Below are positions 49,149 to 57,214 of a stretch of DNA of 64,000 nucleotides, one piece after another (positions within the stretch are counted from its first letter, which is position 1; each line of letters begins with the position of its first letter). The position numbers and the translations under genes were made by a program. The stretch comes from Sorangiineae bacterium MSr11954 (GTDB lineage Bacteria; Myxococcota_A; Polyangia; Polyangiales; Polyangiaceae), in the NCBI GenBank assembly GCA_037157815.1, contig CP089984.1, positions 2,834,997-2,898,996 on the forward strand, read 5' to 3'. Below the pieces are notes generated by a model. The model was not told the DNA's origin, made no database searches, and worked only from the letters and a program-made list of their open reading frames with translations.

Positions 49149-50669
49149 CTAAAAAAGCTTCTTCCGCTTGCTGGAGGCCAGGATCCCCAGCATCTCCCGG
49201 TATTTGGCGACCGTGCGCCTGGCAATTTGGATGCCATTCTGGGACGCCAGGATCTCGACGATGGCCTGGTCCGACAGGGGATTGGCCTTGTCCTCCCCCT
49301 CGATGATCTTCTTGATGGCCTGCTTGACGCTCTCGGAAGCGATGTCTTCTTCCGCCATCCGGCGGATGGAGGAGTTGAAGAAATACTTGAGCTCGAACAG
49401 GCCCTGCGGTGTGTGCACGTATTTGTTCGTGGTGACCCGGCTGATCGTGGACTCGTGCATGCCGACCGCATCCGCCACGTCCCGCAGGATCATGGGCTTG
49501 AGGAAGGCCACGCCGCGCTCGAAGAACTCCCGCTGCTTCTCGACGATGCACTCCGTCACGCGGATGATGGTCTTGCGGCGCTGCTCGATGGCGCGAATGA
49601 GCCACTGGGCATTGCGCAGCTTCTCGCCGATGAACTCCTTGGCGCCCGGATCCTTCAACAGCCGCTTGGTGAGCGACTCGTTGATATAGAGCCGCTGTAC
49701 GCCGCGGTCGTTGTCCGTCACCACGAAGCGGTCGCTGTCCTTGATGACGTACACGTCGGGCGTGATGCCGATGGTGCGCTCGTCGGTCTCGCTGAAGTTG
49801 CGCGCCGGGCGGCTCTCGAGCTTTTGAATCTCTTTGACCGACTCGTAGACCTCTTCGACGGGGACCTTCAGGTCGCGCGCGATGGCCTGGTAGTTGTGCT
49901 TCTCCAGGTTATGAAGGTGCTTATCGATGATCTGCAGATCGAGATCCTCGTAGCCGAAGACCTCCGCCTGCACCCGCAGGCACTCACGCAGGTCCCGGGA
50001 GCAAGCGCCGACCGGATCCCACTCCTGCATCATGCGCAGGACCTCGGGCGCGTCCTCCGGATCGAGGCCCGACTCGTCGGCGAGCTGTTCGATCGTGAGA
50101 TCGGGGGTCTTCTCCCCGCTGTCGCGCTCGGTTCCCTTCAGATCGAGCAGCCCATTTTCGTCGAGATTTCCAAGCACCAGCTCGGCAAACCGCCGTTCGG
50201 CCTCGGTAAAATCGCTCATCTGCAATTGCCACCGCAGATGATCCACCAAAGACGTGGGCTTGGTCAGGTTTTGCTCGATGGGGGGCAGGTCGTCGAAGCC
50301 GCCCCGGTTGGCGGGGAGCGCCTGCTGCTGGCTGCGATTTTCGAGCAGCTGCTCCCAGTCGATGTCCTGGGTCTTCTTCTCGGTTTGAAGCTGCTGGGGA
50401 TCGGTGTTCTTGAGTCGCTCGAGGCCCTCGAGCCGCTCCACCCGCTCATCGGTCTGAAGCCCGCCACTGGCTGGATCGTTCCCGATTCCTTCGATTCCCC
50501 GTGTCCGCGGATCGATGTCGTCATCGGCCAGGACGGGATTGGCATCGAGCTCTTTGCGGATTTCGTCAATCAGCTCGAGGCGCGACAGTTGCAGGAGCCG
50601 AATGGCTTGCTGCAACTGCGGGGTCATCACCAGCTGCTGACTCAGTTTGAGCTGTTGCTTGATTTCCAT
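49149..50669 (-). CDS. rpoN: RNA polymerase sigma-54 factor
   Basis: 506 residues. Region I is Gln/Leu-rich ('LKLSQQLVMTPQLQQAIRLL'), region II acidic, the core-binding region follows ('LDENGLLDL', 'EWDPVGACSRDLRECL'), then the helix-turn-helix ('LRDVADAVGMHESTISRVTT') and the RpoN box 'ARRTVAKYRE' near the C-terminus that reads the -24 promoter element. It transcribes enhancer-dependent promoters, often for motility, nitrogen and developmental genes. ATG 50669 was chosen over an upstream TTG-type start at 50696 because it gives the family N-terminus MEIKQQL. It heads the rpoN-hpf-pts cluster. Confidence 0.97.
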   Translation of the reverse strand: MEIKQQLKLSQQLVMTPQLQQAIRLLQLSRLELIDEIRKELDANPVLADDDIDPRTRGIEGIGNDPASGGLQTDERVERLEGLERLKNTDPQQLQTEKKTQDIDWEQLLENRSQQQALPANRGGFDDLPPIEQNLTKPTSLVDHLRWQLQMSDFTEAERRFAELVLGNLDENGLLDLKGTERDSGEKTPDLTIEQLADESGLDPEDAPEVLRMMQEWDPVGACSRDLRECLRVQAEVFGYEDLDLQIIDKHLHNLEKHNYQAIARDLKVPVEEVYESVKEIQKLESRPARNFSETDERTIGITPDVYVIKDSDRFVVTDNDRGVQRLYINESLTKRLLKDPGAKEFIGEKLRNAQWLIRAIEQRRKTIIRVTECIVEKQREFFERGVAFLKPMILRDVADAVGMHESTISRVTTNKYVHTPQGLFELKYFFNSSIRRMAEEDIASESVKQAIKKIIEGEDKANPLSDQAIVEILASQNGIQIARRTVAKYREMLGILASSKRKKLF

Positions 50670-50918
50670 GGTTTCCCTGGCGGGCAGACGCTGCAACCGT
50701 CCGCCAACCTTCGAAGCTTATCACGTGGGGAGGGGCGCAAAAGCGATAACCATGCCAGCCGTAAGAAGAAAAACGGCTCAGCGCGGCTCGAACGCGGCAT
50801 TTGCCCGTACCCGTTCACGTTCCGGTGCCTGTTCCCGATTCTTTGCTCTTGAATTTTCGCGAACGTGTACGGGACGGGCACGTGTACGGAGAGGGAAGGA
50901 TCGGCTAAAGACGGCCCC
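50670..50918. promoter_or_regulatory. Divergent rpoN/sbcD promoter region with inverted repeat B
   Basis: 249 bases separating divergent operons. Element B arms TGCCCGTACCCGTTCACG (50802-50819) and CGTGTACGGGACGGGCA (50864-50880) are reverse complements with one mismatch or gap and a 44-base spacer. The right arm ends 38 bases before the nuclease start. It is the second copy of the element at 48497-48589. Confidence 0.65.
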
Positions 50919-52196
50919 GTGAAGTTCGTCCACGCGGCGGATCTGCACATCGACAGCCCACTCCGTGGTCTAACCCGCTACGAAGGCGCACCTCTGGAAC
51001 GGGCTCGGCGTGCAACCAGGGAAGCGCTCGAGCGCGTCGTCGGGCTCTGTCTCGAGGAGCGGGCCGATTTTCTCGTGCTGGCGGGGGATGTCTTCGACGG
51101 GGACTGGAAGGACATCGGCACCGGGCTCTTCTTCGTCAGCCAGCTGGCGCGCCTTCGCGAGACGGGGTGCCGGGTGCTGCTCCTCCGCGGCAACCACGAT
51201 TTCGAGCTCACGAAGAACCTCTCCTATGCCGACCACGTCTTCGAGTTCGCGGCCGCGGGAGCGGGAAGCGCTGCGTCGAAACGTGGAAAGTACACCCACC
51301 TCTTCGAGGAGGAAGGCGTGGCCTTTCACGGGGTGAGCTACGCGCAAAAGAAGACGGACAAGAGCCTCTTGCCCCTCTACGCGCCCCCCGTTCCCGGTCT
51401 GCTCAATGTGGGCGTGCTGCACACGAACGCGACGGGTAGCCGCGATCACGCGGCCTACGCGCCCTGCACCGTCGCCGAGCTCGTGGGCCATGGCTACGAC
51501 TACTGGGCCCTCGGGCACGTGCACTCGCACCTGGTGCTGCATCGGGATCCGTGGGTGGTCTACCCCGGCAACACCCAGGGCCGCAGCGTCCGCGAGCTCG
51601 GCGCGAAGGGCTGCGTGCTGGTCGAGGTCTCCGGCGAGCGCTCCCTGGAGCTCCGCTTCGTCCCCACCGATACGATGCGTTACTTCATCGAGCCCGTGGC
51701 GCTCGAGCCGGAAGACGACACCTCCGCCCTCTTCGACAAGGTGCGCCGTGTGCTCGACGACGTGGCGGGTCGCGCGCAGGGCACCTTGGCGGCCGTGCGG
51801 CTGGAGATCCGAGGCGCGTCCCGGGCGCACGGCGCCATCGTGGCCGAGCGCGAGACGATCCTGGGGCAGATCCGCGCGGACGCCATCGATCGCGGGGGCG
51901 ATGTGTGGCTCGAGAAGGTGAAGCTGCTGACGACGCCCGCGCAGTCCATCGAGGCGCTGCGCGCGGCCAAGGGCCTGGTGGCGGAGCTCCTGACGTGGAC
52001 CGAGCGCCTGCGCGGAGAGGACGCGGAGACCGAGCGCCAAGGGCTGCTCCGGAGCTTGGAGCCCTTGAAGAAGAAGCTGGGGCGCGAGCTGGAGGAGCTG
52101 GAGCTGGTGCTGGAGGACGGGCCTTGGTTCGAGGGCGTGCTCGATCGGGCCGAAGCTCTTTTGGCCGAGAGGCTGACGTCGGGCGTGAACGACTGA
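50919..52196 (+). CDS. SbcD/YhaO-like DNA repair metallophosphoesterase
   Basis: 425 residues from GTG 50919. Nuclease motifs: 'FVHAADLHIDSPL', 'FLVLAGDVFDGDW', 'LLLRGNHDFEL', 'VGVLHTNATG', 'DYWALGHVHSH', so the two-metal site is complete. The C-terminal third is helical and resembles YhaO rather than SbcD. GTG was chosen because homologues begin at MKFVHAADLH; an upstream TTG-type start at 50865 lies inside repeat element B. Its stop overlaps the start of the ATPase gene (TGATG), so the two subunits are co-translated. Processes DNA ends or hairpins. Confidence 0.92.
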   Translation: MKFVHAADLHIDSPLRGLTRYEGAPLERARRATREALERVVGLCLEERADFLVLAGDVFDGDWKDIGTGLFFVSQLARLRETGCRVLLLRGNHDFELTKNLSYADHVFEFAAAGAGSAASKRGKYTHLFEEEGVAFHGVSYAQKKTDKSLLPLYAPPVPGLLNVGVLHTNATGSRDHAAYAPCTVAELVGHGYDYWALGHVHSHLVLHRDPWVVYPGNTQGRSVRELGAKGCVLVEVSGERSLELRFVPTDTMRYFIEPVALEPEDDTSALFDKVRRVLDDVAGRAQGTLAAVRLEIRGASRAHGAIVAERETILGQIRADAIDRGGDVWLEKVKLLTTPAQSIEALRAAKGLVAELLTWTERLRGEDAETERQGLLRSLEPLKKKLGRELEELELVLEDGPWFEGVLDRAEALLAERLTSGVND

Positions 52197-55100
52197 TGCG
52201 TCTTTTGCAGCTTCACCTCGAGCGATTCCGCCATTTCCGCGACAAGAGCCTGGTGCTCGCGCGCGAGGGGACGGGCAGCGCGGGAAAGAGCAAAGGGCTC
52301 TCCGTCGTGTACGGGCCGAACGAGGCCGGCAAGACGACGGTGCTCTGGGCCATCCGCAGCTTTCTCTTCGGCTTTCGCGACAAGAGCCCGGAGTTCGCGC
52401 TGGACTTCGAGCAGAGCGAGCTTCGCATCGGCGCGCTGGTGGAGCTCGACAACGGCCGGAGGTTCGAGGCCACGCGCACCAAAGGGCGCAAGCAGACCTT
52501 GTTCGGGCGGAGCCTCGACGGCGGCGAGGAGTTCGACGAGGAGTGGTTTCACGCGCGGCTGTCGCATCCGAGCCGGGCGGTGTTCGAGAACGTGTTCGGG
52601 TTTTCGCTGGAGATGCTCGCGCGCGGCGCGGAGTCGCTGAAGGAGCACGAGGTGAAGAGCGCCATCTACGGCGCGGGCTTCGGCGGCAACGTGGACCTGG
52701 AGAAGCTGCTCGGGGATCTGCGCAAGGAGCGGGAGTCGCTCTTCAAGGAGGGCGGAAAGGTCCCGCGCATCAACCAGCTGGCGCGCTCCCTCGACGAGCG
52801 CCGGCGGGCCGTGCGGCAGGCGACGACGCCGAGCGAAGAGCACCGGCGGGCGACCGATCAGCTGCGCGAGCAGAAGCAGCTGGCCGAGAGCACGTACGCC
52901 GCCGAGTCGGCGCGCCGCGCGGAGGCGGAGCGGGCGCGCGCGGTGACCTTGGCCATCGAGCCGTATCGCCGGCTGCGGGAGGCGGAGGCGGAGCTCTCGG
53001 GCCTGACGTGGCCGAGCGGCTTCGGCGCCGACAGCGGGCGCGCGTACGAGAAGCTGGTCACCTTGCGCGAGCAGGTGCGCGAGGAGCTCGCATCGCTCGA
53101 TGAGCGCCTGCGCGAGACGCGCGATCGGCTCGGGGAATGGCCGGGCGATCCGGAGGTGCTCATGGCGGGCGACGAAATCGATGCGCTGGTGCACGATCTG
53201 GGCGCCTACAAAAAGGCGCTGGCCGAGCGCCCCAAGAACGACGACGCGCTGGATCGTCTGGGGCGGCGCACGGGCGAGCGTCTGCGGGAGATGCACCCCT
53301 CGTGGGATCTCCCGGCGCTGCGCGAAATGCGCTTCGATGCGGTGGGCACGAAGCGCGATTTCTCCGACGCGGCCGCCGATCACGAGCGCCTGCGGGCGGA
53401 GCGGGAGCAATGGTCGCGGCGGGGGGCGGCGATGGAGGCGTTGGGGCGGCAGCGCGAGCAACAAAGGCGCAAGCTCGATGCGGCGCTCGCGGCCGACGCC
53501 TCGGCCGCGGCGCTGCCGGATCCGGCGGCGATGATCGTCCCACCGGTGGCCGAGGTGGCGCGCTACGAGGCGCTCATGGCGGAGGCGGAGCGCGAGCTTC
53601 AGGCGGCCCGATCGCGGCGGGCGGATCTCAAGGCGCGGCTCTCGGCGCATCGGGAGGAGCTGTCGGCCATCGAGGCGTCGGGTCGCGCGCCGGCGGAGCG
53701 GGAGCTGGAGTCGGCGCGAACGCGGAGGCAGATCGGCTGGCGGCTGATCGAGCGCGCGCTGCTCTCGGGCGCCGGCTCGGTGGAGGAGGACGCCAAGCGC
53801 TACGGCGAGGGCGAGCCGTTGCCGCGCGCGTACGAGCGGGCGGTGGCGCAGGCCGACGACGTGGCCGATCAGATGCGCGTGCGGGCCGACGTCGTGCAAA
53901 AGCGCGCGCTGTACGAGGCGCTGGCCGCGCAGCTCGGGGAGCAGCTGCGCGAGGTGGACGCGGAGATCGCGCGCGCCGAGGCGGCCGAGCAAGAGCGCCG
54001 CCGCGCCTGGTGCGCGCTCTGGGCGAGGTCGGGGCTCTCGCCGCTCGGTCCTGGGGCGATGCGGCGGTGGCTGGAGGACCGGCAAGGCTACGTCGATCTG
54101 GACGCGTCCTTCCGCGAGGAGCAAGCGGCGTGGCAGCGCGAGGGCGAGCGCCTCGATGCGGCCGAGGAGGCGTGGAGCACGCGGTTTTCGGCCTTGGTGC
54201 AGGGGATGGGGCTCGCGCGCGATCTGGGGGCCGCCAAGGCGCTGCGGACGGTGGAGGAGCTCGCCGACTTGCGGCGGTCGTTCCTGACGGAGGAGCAGCA
54301 CTTGGTGGACGCGAGCCTTCGTCTGACCAAGGAGCTCGCGGTCTACGAGGAGCGGCTGCGCGCGCTGGATCCTGCGCTGGCGATGGGCGACGTGGTGCGC
54401 GCGGTGGAGCGGCTCGCGGCGCGGCTCTCCGCCGCCCGCGAGGCGGTGCGGATGCGCGAGGAGCTCGCGCGCGCACGCAAAGCCGACGAGCACCGGGCCG
54501 CGGCGGCCGCCGAGCGGCTCGCGAAGGCCGAGGAGGAGATCCGGGCGTACCGGGCGCTGGCCGGGCAGAGCGACGACGAGGGGGTGCGCCGGGTGGTGGC
54601 CATCGCGCTCCGCGCCGACGCGCTGAAGCGCACCATCGACGAGCAGCGGCGCGTTCTTCTGCGTGCGGGGGCGCGCTGGGGTTCGGAGGCTTTCTTGGCG
54701 GAGGTCGAGAGCGCGGCGCCCGAGCTCTTGGAGCACCGGATCGCCACCTTGGAGCAGGAGGCCGACGCGATGCGCGAGCGGGCGCGCACCATCGATCAAG
54801 AGGTGGGCAAGCTCACCGAGTCGCTGGGGCACCTCGACGGCGGCTCGCGCGCGGCCGACGAGCAAGCGGCGGCGGAGGCCGATCGCGCGGCGCTGGCGGA
54901 GGACGTGGAGCGCTACGCGGTGCTCACGTTCGCGGAGGAGATCTTGCACGGGAGCATTCGCCGCTTCGAGCGGGAGCATCAGCCAGAGCTCTTGCAACAA
55001 GCCTCCATCGCCTTCGAGCGCATGACGCGCGGCCGCTATTTGCGCATCGAGCGGCGCCTCGATGGCTCGCTGCTCGCGTGCCGAAACGACGGGCGCACCG

Positions 55101-55378
55101 TGCTCCCCGACGCGCTCTCGACGGGGACGCGCGAGCAGCTCTTCATCGCGCTGCGTCTGGCGTACGTGGCCAGCTACGCCAAGAGCGCGGAGTCGCTGCC
55201 GATGGTGCTCGACGACGTGCTCGTCAACTTCGACGAGGCGCGCACCCGCGGCGCGCTGGAGGCGCTGGCCGGGTTCGCGGAGCGCACGCAGGTGCTCCTC
55301 TTTACGTGCCACGCGAGCCTTCGCGATCGCGTGCGCGACGTCATTCCCCAGGCCCACCATGCCGAAATCCCTGTCTGA
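52196..55378 (+). CDS. SbcC/Rad50/YhaN-like AAA ATPase
   Basis: 1060 residues. Walker A 'GPNEAGKTT' is near residue 40 and the C-terminal ABC half has the 'LSTGTREQLFIALRLAY' signature and Walker B 'LPMVLDDVLVNFDEAR'. About 750 residues of Ala/Glu/Arg-rich coiled coil lie between. A CxxC zinc hook is not visible in the middle, which fits YhaN rather than Rad50. It partners the upstream nuclease. Codon use is strongly GC-biased, which makes all other frames look open; the chosen frame is set by the motifs. The last 20 bases overlap the glycosylase gene. Confidence 0.92.
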   Translation: MRLLQLHLERFRHFRDKSLVLAREGTGSAGKSKGLSVVYGPNEAGKTTVLWAIRSFLFGFRDKSPEFALDFEQSELRIGALVELDNGRRFEATRTKGRKQTLFGRSLDGGEEFDEEWFHARLSHPSRAVFENVFGFSLEMLARGAESLKEHEVKSAIYGAGFGGNVDLEKLLGDLRKERESLFKEGGKVPRINQLARSLDERRRAVRQATTPSEEHRRATDQLREQKQLAESTYAAESARRAEAERARAVTLAIEPYRRLREAEAELSGLTWPSGFGADSGRAYEKLVTLREQVREELASLDERLRETRDRLGEWPGDPEVLMAGDEIDALVHDLGAYKKALAERPKNDDALDRLGRRTGERLREMHPSWDLPALREMRFDAVGTKRDFSDAAADHERLRAEREQWSRRGAAMEALGRQREQQRRKLDAALAADASAAALPDPAAMIVPPVAEVARYEALMAEAERELQAARSRRADLKARLSAHREELSAIEASGRAPAERELESARTRRQIGWRLIERALLSGAGSVEEDAKRYGEGEPLPRAYERAVAQADDVADQMRVRADVVQKRALYEALAAQLGEQLREVDAEIARAEAAEQERRRAWCALWARSGLSPLGPGAMRRWLEDRQGYVDLDASFREEQAAWQREGERLDAAEEAWSTRFSALVQGMGLARDLGAAKALRTVEELADLRRSFLTEEQHLVDASLRLTKELAVYEERLRALDPALAMGDVVRAVERLAARLSAAREAVRMREELARARKADEHRAAAAAERLAKAEEEIRAYRALAGQSDDEGVRRVVAIALRADALKRTIDEQRRVLLRAGARWGSEAFLAEVESAAPELLEHRIATLEQEADAMRERARTIDQEVGKLTESLGHLDGGSRAADEQAAAEADRAALAEDVERYAVLTFAEEILHGSIRRFEREHQPELLQQASIAFERMTRGRYLRIERRLDGSLLACRNDGRTVLPDALSTGTREQLFIALRLAYVASYAKSAESLPMVLDDVLVNFDEARTRGALEALAGFAERTQVLLFTCHASLRDRVRDVIPQAHHAEIPV

Positions 55379-56021
55379 TCCCGCACCGGCGATCGCCCCG
55401 CCCGCCTCTCCGCCATCGTTCGGCGAGCGCCTCGGTCTGGAGTTTTTCGCGCGCGACGCGTTGGTGGTGGCGCGCGATCTGCTCGGGACCTTGCTCGTTC
55501 ACCGCCTGCCGGATGGCGAAGCGCGGGCCGTGCGCATCGTGGAGACGGAGGCCTACCGCGGGCCGACGGATCGGGCGTGCCACGCCCGCGTGGGGCTCAC
55601 GAAGCGCACGCGCACCTTGTACGGCCCGCCGGGGCACGCCTACGTCTATCTGATTTACGGGATGTACGATTGCTTCAACGTGGTGTGCTTCGGGGAAGGG
55701 AAGGGCCACGCCGTGCTTGTGCGCGCGGGCGAGCCGCTGTCGGGCATTCCAAAGGAGCTACGCACCGATGGCCCGGGGCGGATGACGCGGGCCCTCGGCA
55801 TCACGCGCGCGCACGACGGCTTCAACCTGCGCGAGGGCGCGCTTTTTCTGGTGCCGCGCGCGACCAGCCGGCGACCCACGATGACCACCACGGCGCGCGT
55901 CGGGGTCGGTTACTCCGGCGTTTATGCCGACAAACCGTGGCGCTTCTTCGATGCGGCCAGCCGCCATGTCTCCCGTCCCAGTCCGAGTCAGATTGGCACG
56001 GGTGGGGTGCGCGCGCGTTAG
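55359..56021 (+). CDS. mpg: 3-methyladenine DNA glycosylase (AAG/MPG family)
   Basis: 220 residues. Family motifs: 'EFFARDALVVARDLLGTLLV', the catalytic Glu in 'VRIVETEAYRGPTDRACHAR', 'TLYGPPGHAYVYLIYGMYDC' and 'LCIGYG'-like end region 'VGVGYSGVYADKPWRF'. Removes alkylated purines such as 3-methyladenine and hypoxanthine, starting base excision repair. ATG 55359 overlaps the ATPase gene by 20 bases in another frame, so this is the third gene of a repair operon. The C-terminal 20 residues are low complexity and near a hairpin. Confidence 0.93.
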   Translation: MPKSLSDPAPAIAPPASPPSFGERLGLEFFARDALVVARDLLGTLLVHRLPDGEARAVRIVETEAYRGPTDRACHARVGLTKRTRTLYGPPGHAYVYLIYGMYDCFNVVCFGEGKGHAVLVRAGEPLSGIPKELRTDGPGRMTRALGITRAHDGFNLREGALFLVPRATSRRPTMTTTARVGVGYSGVYADKPWRFFDAASRHVSRPSPSQIGTGGVRAR

Positions 56022-56047
56022 CGGGCTCTCGCCTGATTCCGTTCCCG

Positions 56048-56080
56048 TTCCCGAGCCGTCGTTCGCCGAGAGCTCGGGAA
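56048..56080. terminator. Hairpin between convergent glycosylase and lipoprotein genes
   Basis: TTCCCGAGC (56048-56056) and GCTCGGGAA (56072-56080) form a perfect 9-base stem with a 15-base loop. It sits between convergent genes and shares GTTCCCG/CGGGCA wording with elements A and B, but is shorter. Confidence 0.5.
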
Positions 56081-56106
56081 ACGTGCACGGGCAGAAGATC
56101 GAATGG

Positions 56107-56646
56107 TTACCGCGATGTCCACGCGACGTAGCGAACCACCACGTCTCCCTTCGCGCCCCCGAACCGCACGCGCACGGTCTCCCCGCGCCGCGCGCACACG
56201 GGGCCGCGCTCGCCGAGCTTGCCGTCCGTGACGGTCGAAGGTGTCTCCGCGAGCACGCGTCCTTTGTCGTCTTCCAGACGTCCGACCACGGCCTCGGCGG
56301 CGCTGAAGGCGACACGAAGGCACGCATCGGTGTCGAGCCCCGCGGCGAGCTCCTCGCCCACGTCGCCCGTCCCCGAGAGCTCGGCGCTCTTCAGCACGCG
56401 CATCCCGGCCGCGAGCCGCTTTCCTTCCTCGCCCAACGCCTCCAGCGACCGCGCGGGTCCCGATCCCGTGCCCCCGTCGGAGACGACCGCGGCCACTGCC
56501 GTTGGATTTTTCCCAGCAGGCGCGGTAGGCGTTTGCAGGTTCGCAGGGCGCTCCTCGGGCAGCCCGCAGGCGGCGAGGACGAACGTGATCACGCACGTCG
56601 ACAACGCGAAGCGCCGGGTGGGCGCAAACGGCGCGCCGCGGTTCAA
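56107..56646 (-). CDS. Lipoprotein downstream of bactofilin
   Basis: 179 residues from TTG 56646. The signal 'RRFALSTCVITFVLAACGLP' has a LAAC lipobox. The mature chain is Ala/Gly/Val/Glu-rich; the last 90 residues look like a small beta-sandwich ('ACLRVAFSAAEAVVGRLEDD', 'TVRVRFGGAKGDVVVRYVAW') with one Cys pair. No family recognised. The TTG overlaps the bactofilin stop (TTGA at 56643-56646 on the minus strand), so a coupled start is the best explanation; no ATG gives a complete signal. Confidence 0.65.
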   Translation of the reverse strand: MNRGAPFAPTRRFALSTCVITFVLAACGLPEERPANLQTPTAPAGKNPTAVAAVVSDGGTGSGPARSLEALGEEGKRLAAGMRVLKSAELSGTGDVGEELAAGLDTDACLRVAFSAAEAVVGRLEDDKGRVLAETPSTVTDGKLGERGPVCARRGETVRVRFGGAKGDVVVRYVAWTSR

Positions 56647-57053
56647 GCGATGGGTTGCCCCGCGCGCGGCGGTGCGACGCCGGGCTTGGGGGCGGGGGCG
56701 GGTTTGCCGTCCACCGGATCCATGCGGCAGCTGCCTTGGAACTCGACGCCGCGATCGATGAACACGGACGGGGAGTGGATGTTGCCGATCACCTTGCCCG
56801 GTGCGTGAATTTCCAGCGCGTGCTTAGCGCGGATGTTCCCGTGCACCTGGCCGCCGCGGACGATGACGGTGGCCACGTCGACCTCGGCGTGGACCTCGGC
56901 GCCCTCGCCGATGACCAAGGTGTCGTCGCTCTTGATCTCCCCCTTGAAGATGCCGTCGATGCGCACGCGCCCCTCGAAGGCGAGCTTCCCTTCGAATTGT
57001 GTCCCACGTCCAAGAAGCGCCGTAATCTCGGTGGCAGGTAGGGAGGAATCCAT
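56643..57053 (-). CDS. Bactofilin (polymer-forming cytoskeletal protein)
   Basis: 136 residues. The central 100 residues are the beta-helical bactofilin domain with its turns of alternating hydrophobic strands: 'LLGRGTQFEGKLAFEGRVRI', 'DGIFKGEIKSDDTLVIGEGA' and 'IVRGGQVHGNIRAKHALEIH'. The C-terminal tail is Pro-rich. Bactofilins polymerise without nucleotide and in myxobacteria organise chromosome ends, cell shape and envelope enzymes. The ATG 57053 is preceded by TAGGGAGGAAT-type ribosome signal on the minus strand's complement region; the frame runs to 57131 without family sequence. Divergent from the LptD-like gene. Confidence 0.93.
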   Translation of the reverse strand: MDSSLPATEITALLGRGTQFEGKLAFEGRVRIDGIFKGEIKSDDTLVIGEGAEVHAEVDVATVIVRGGQVHGNIRAKHALEIHAPGKVIGNIHSPSVFIDRGVEFQGSCRMDPVDGKPAPAPKPGVAPPRAGQPIA

Positions 57054-57214
57054 GGTCGGGCAGTTAGCAGGCAAGCCGGATCGGGGCAACTGCTCCGAGC
57101 CGACGGGTCGATGGTCAGCCCCGGCCACCACCGCCGCCCGCCTGGGATCTCGACCCTGAATCGCGACGACGGATTTTGACTACACCGCCTGTAAAAGTGC
57201 TACCAATCGGCACG

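Noticed and set aside
51680-55360. Minus-strand frame of 1226 codons opposite the ATPase gene
   Set aside because: A shadow caused by GC-biased codons. It has no motifs, while the plus strand carries Walker A, ABC signature and Walker B.
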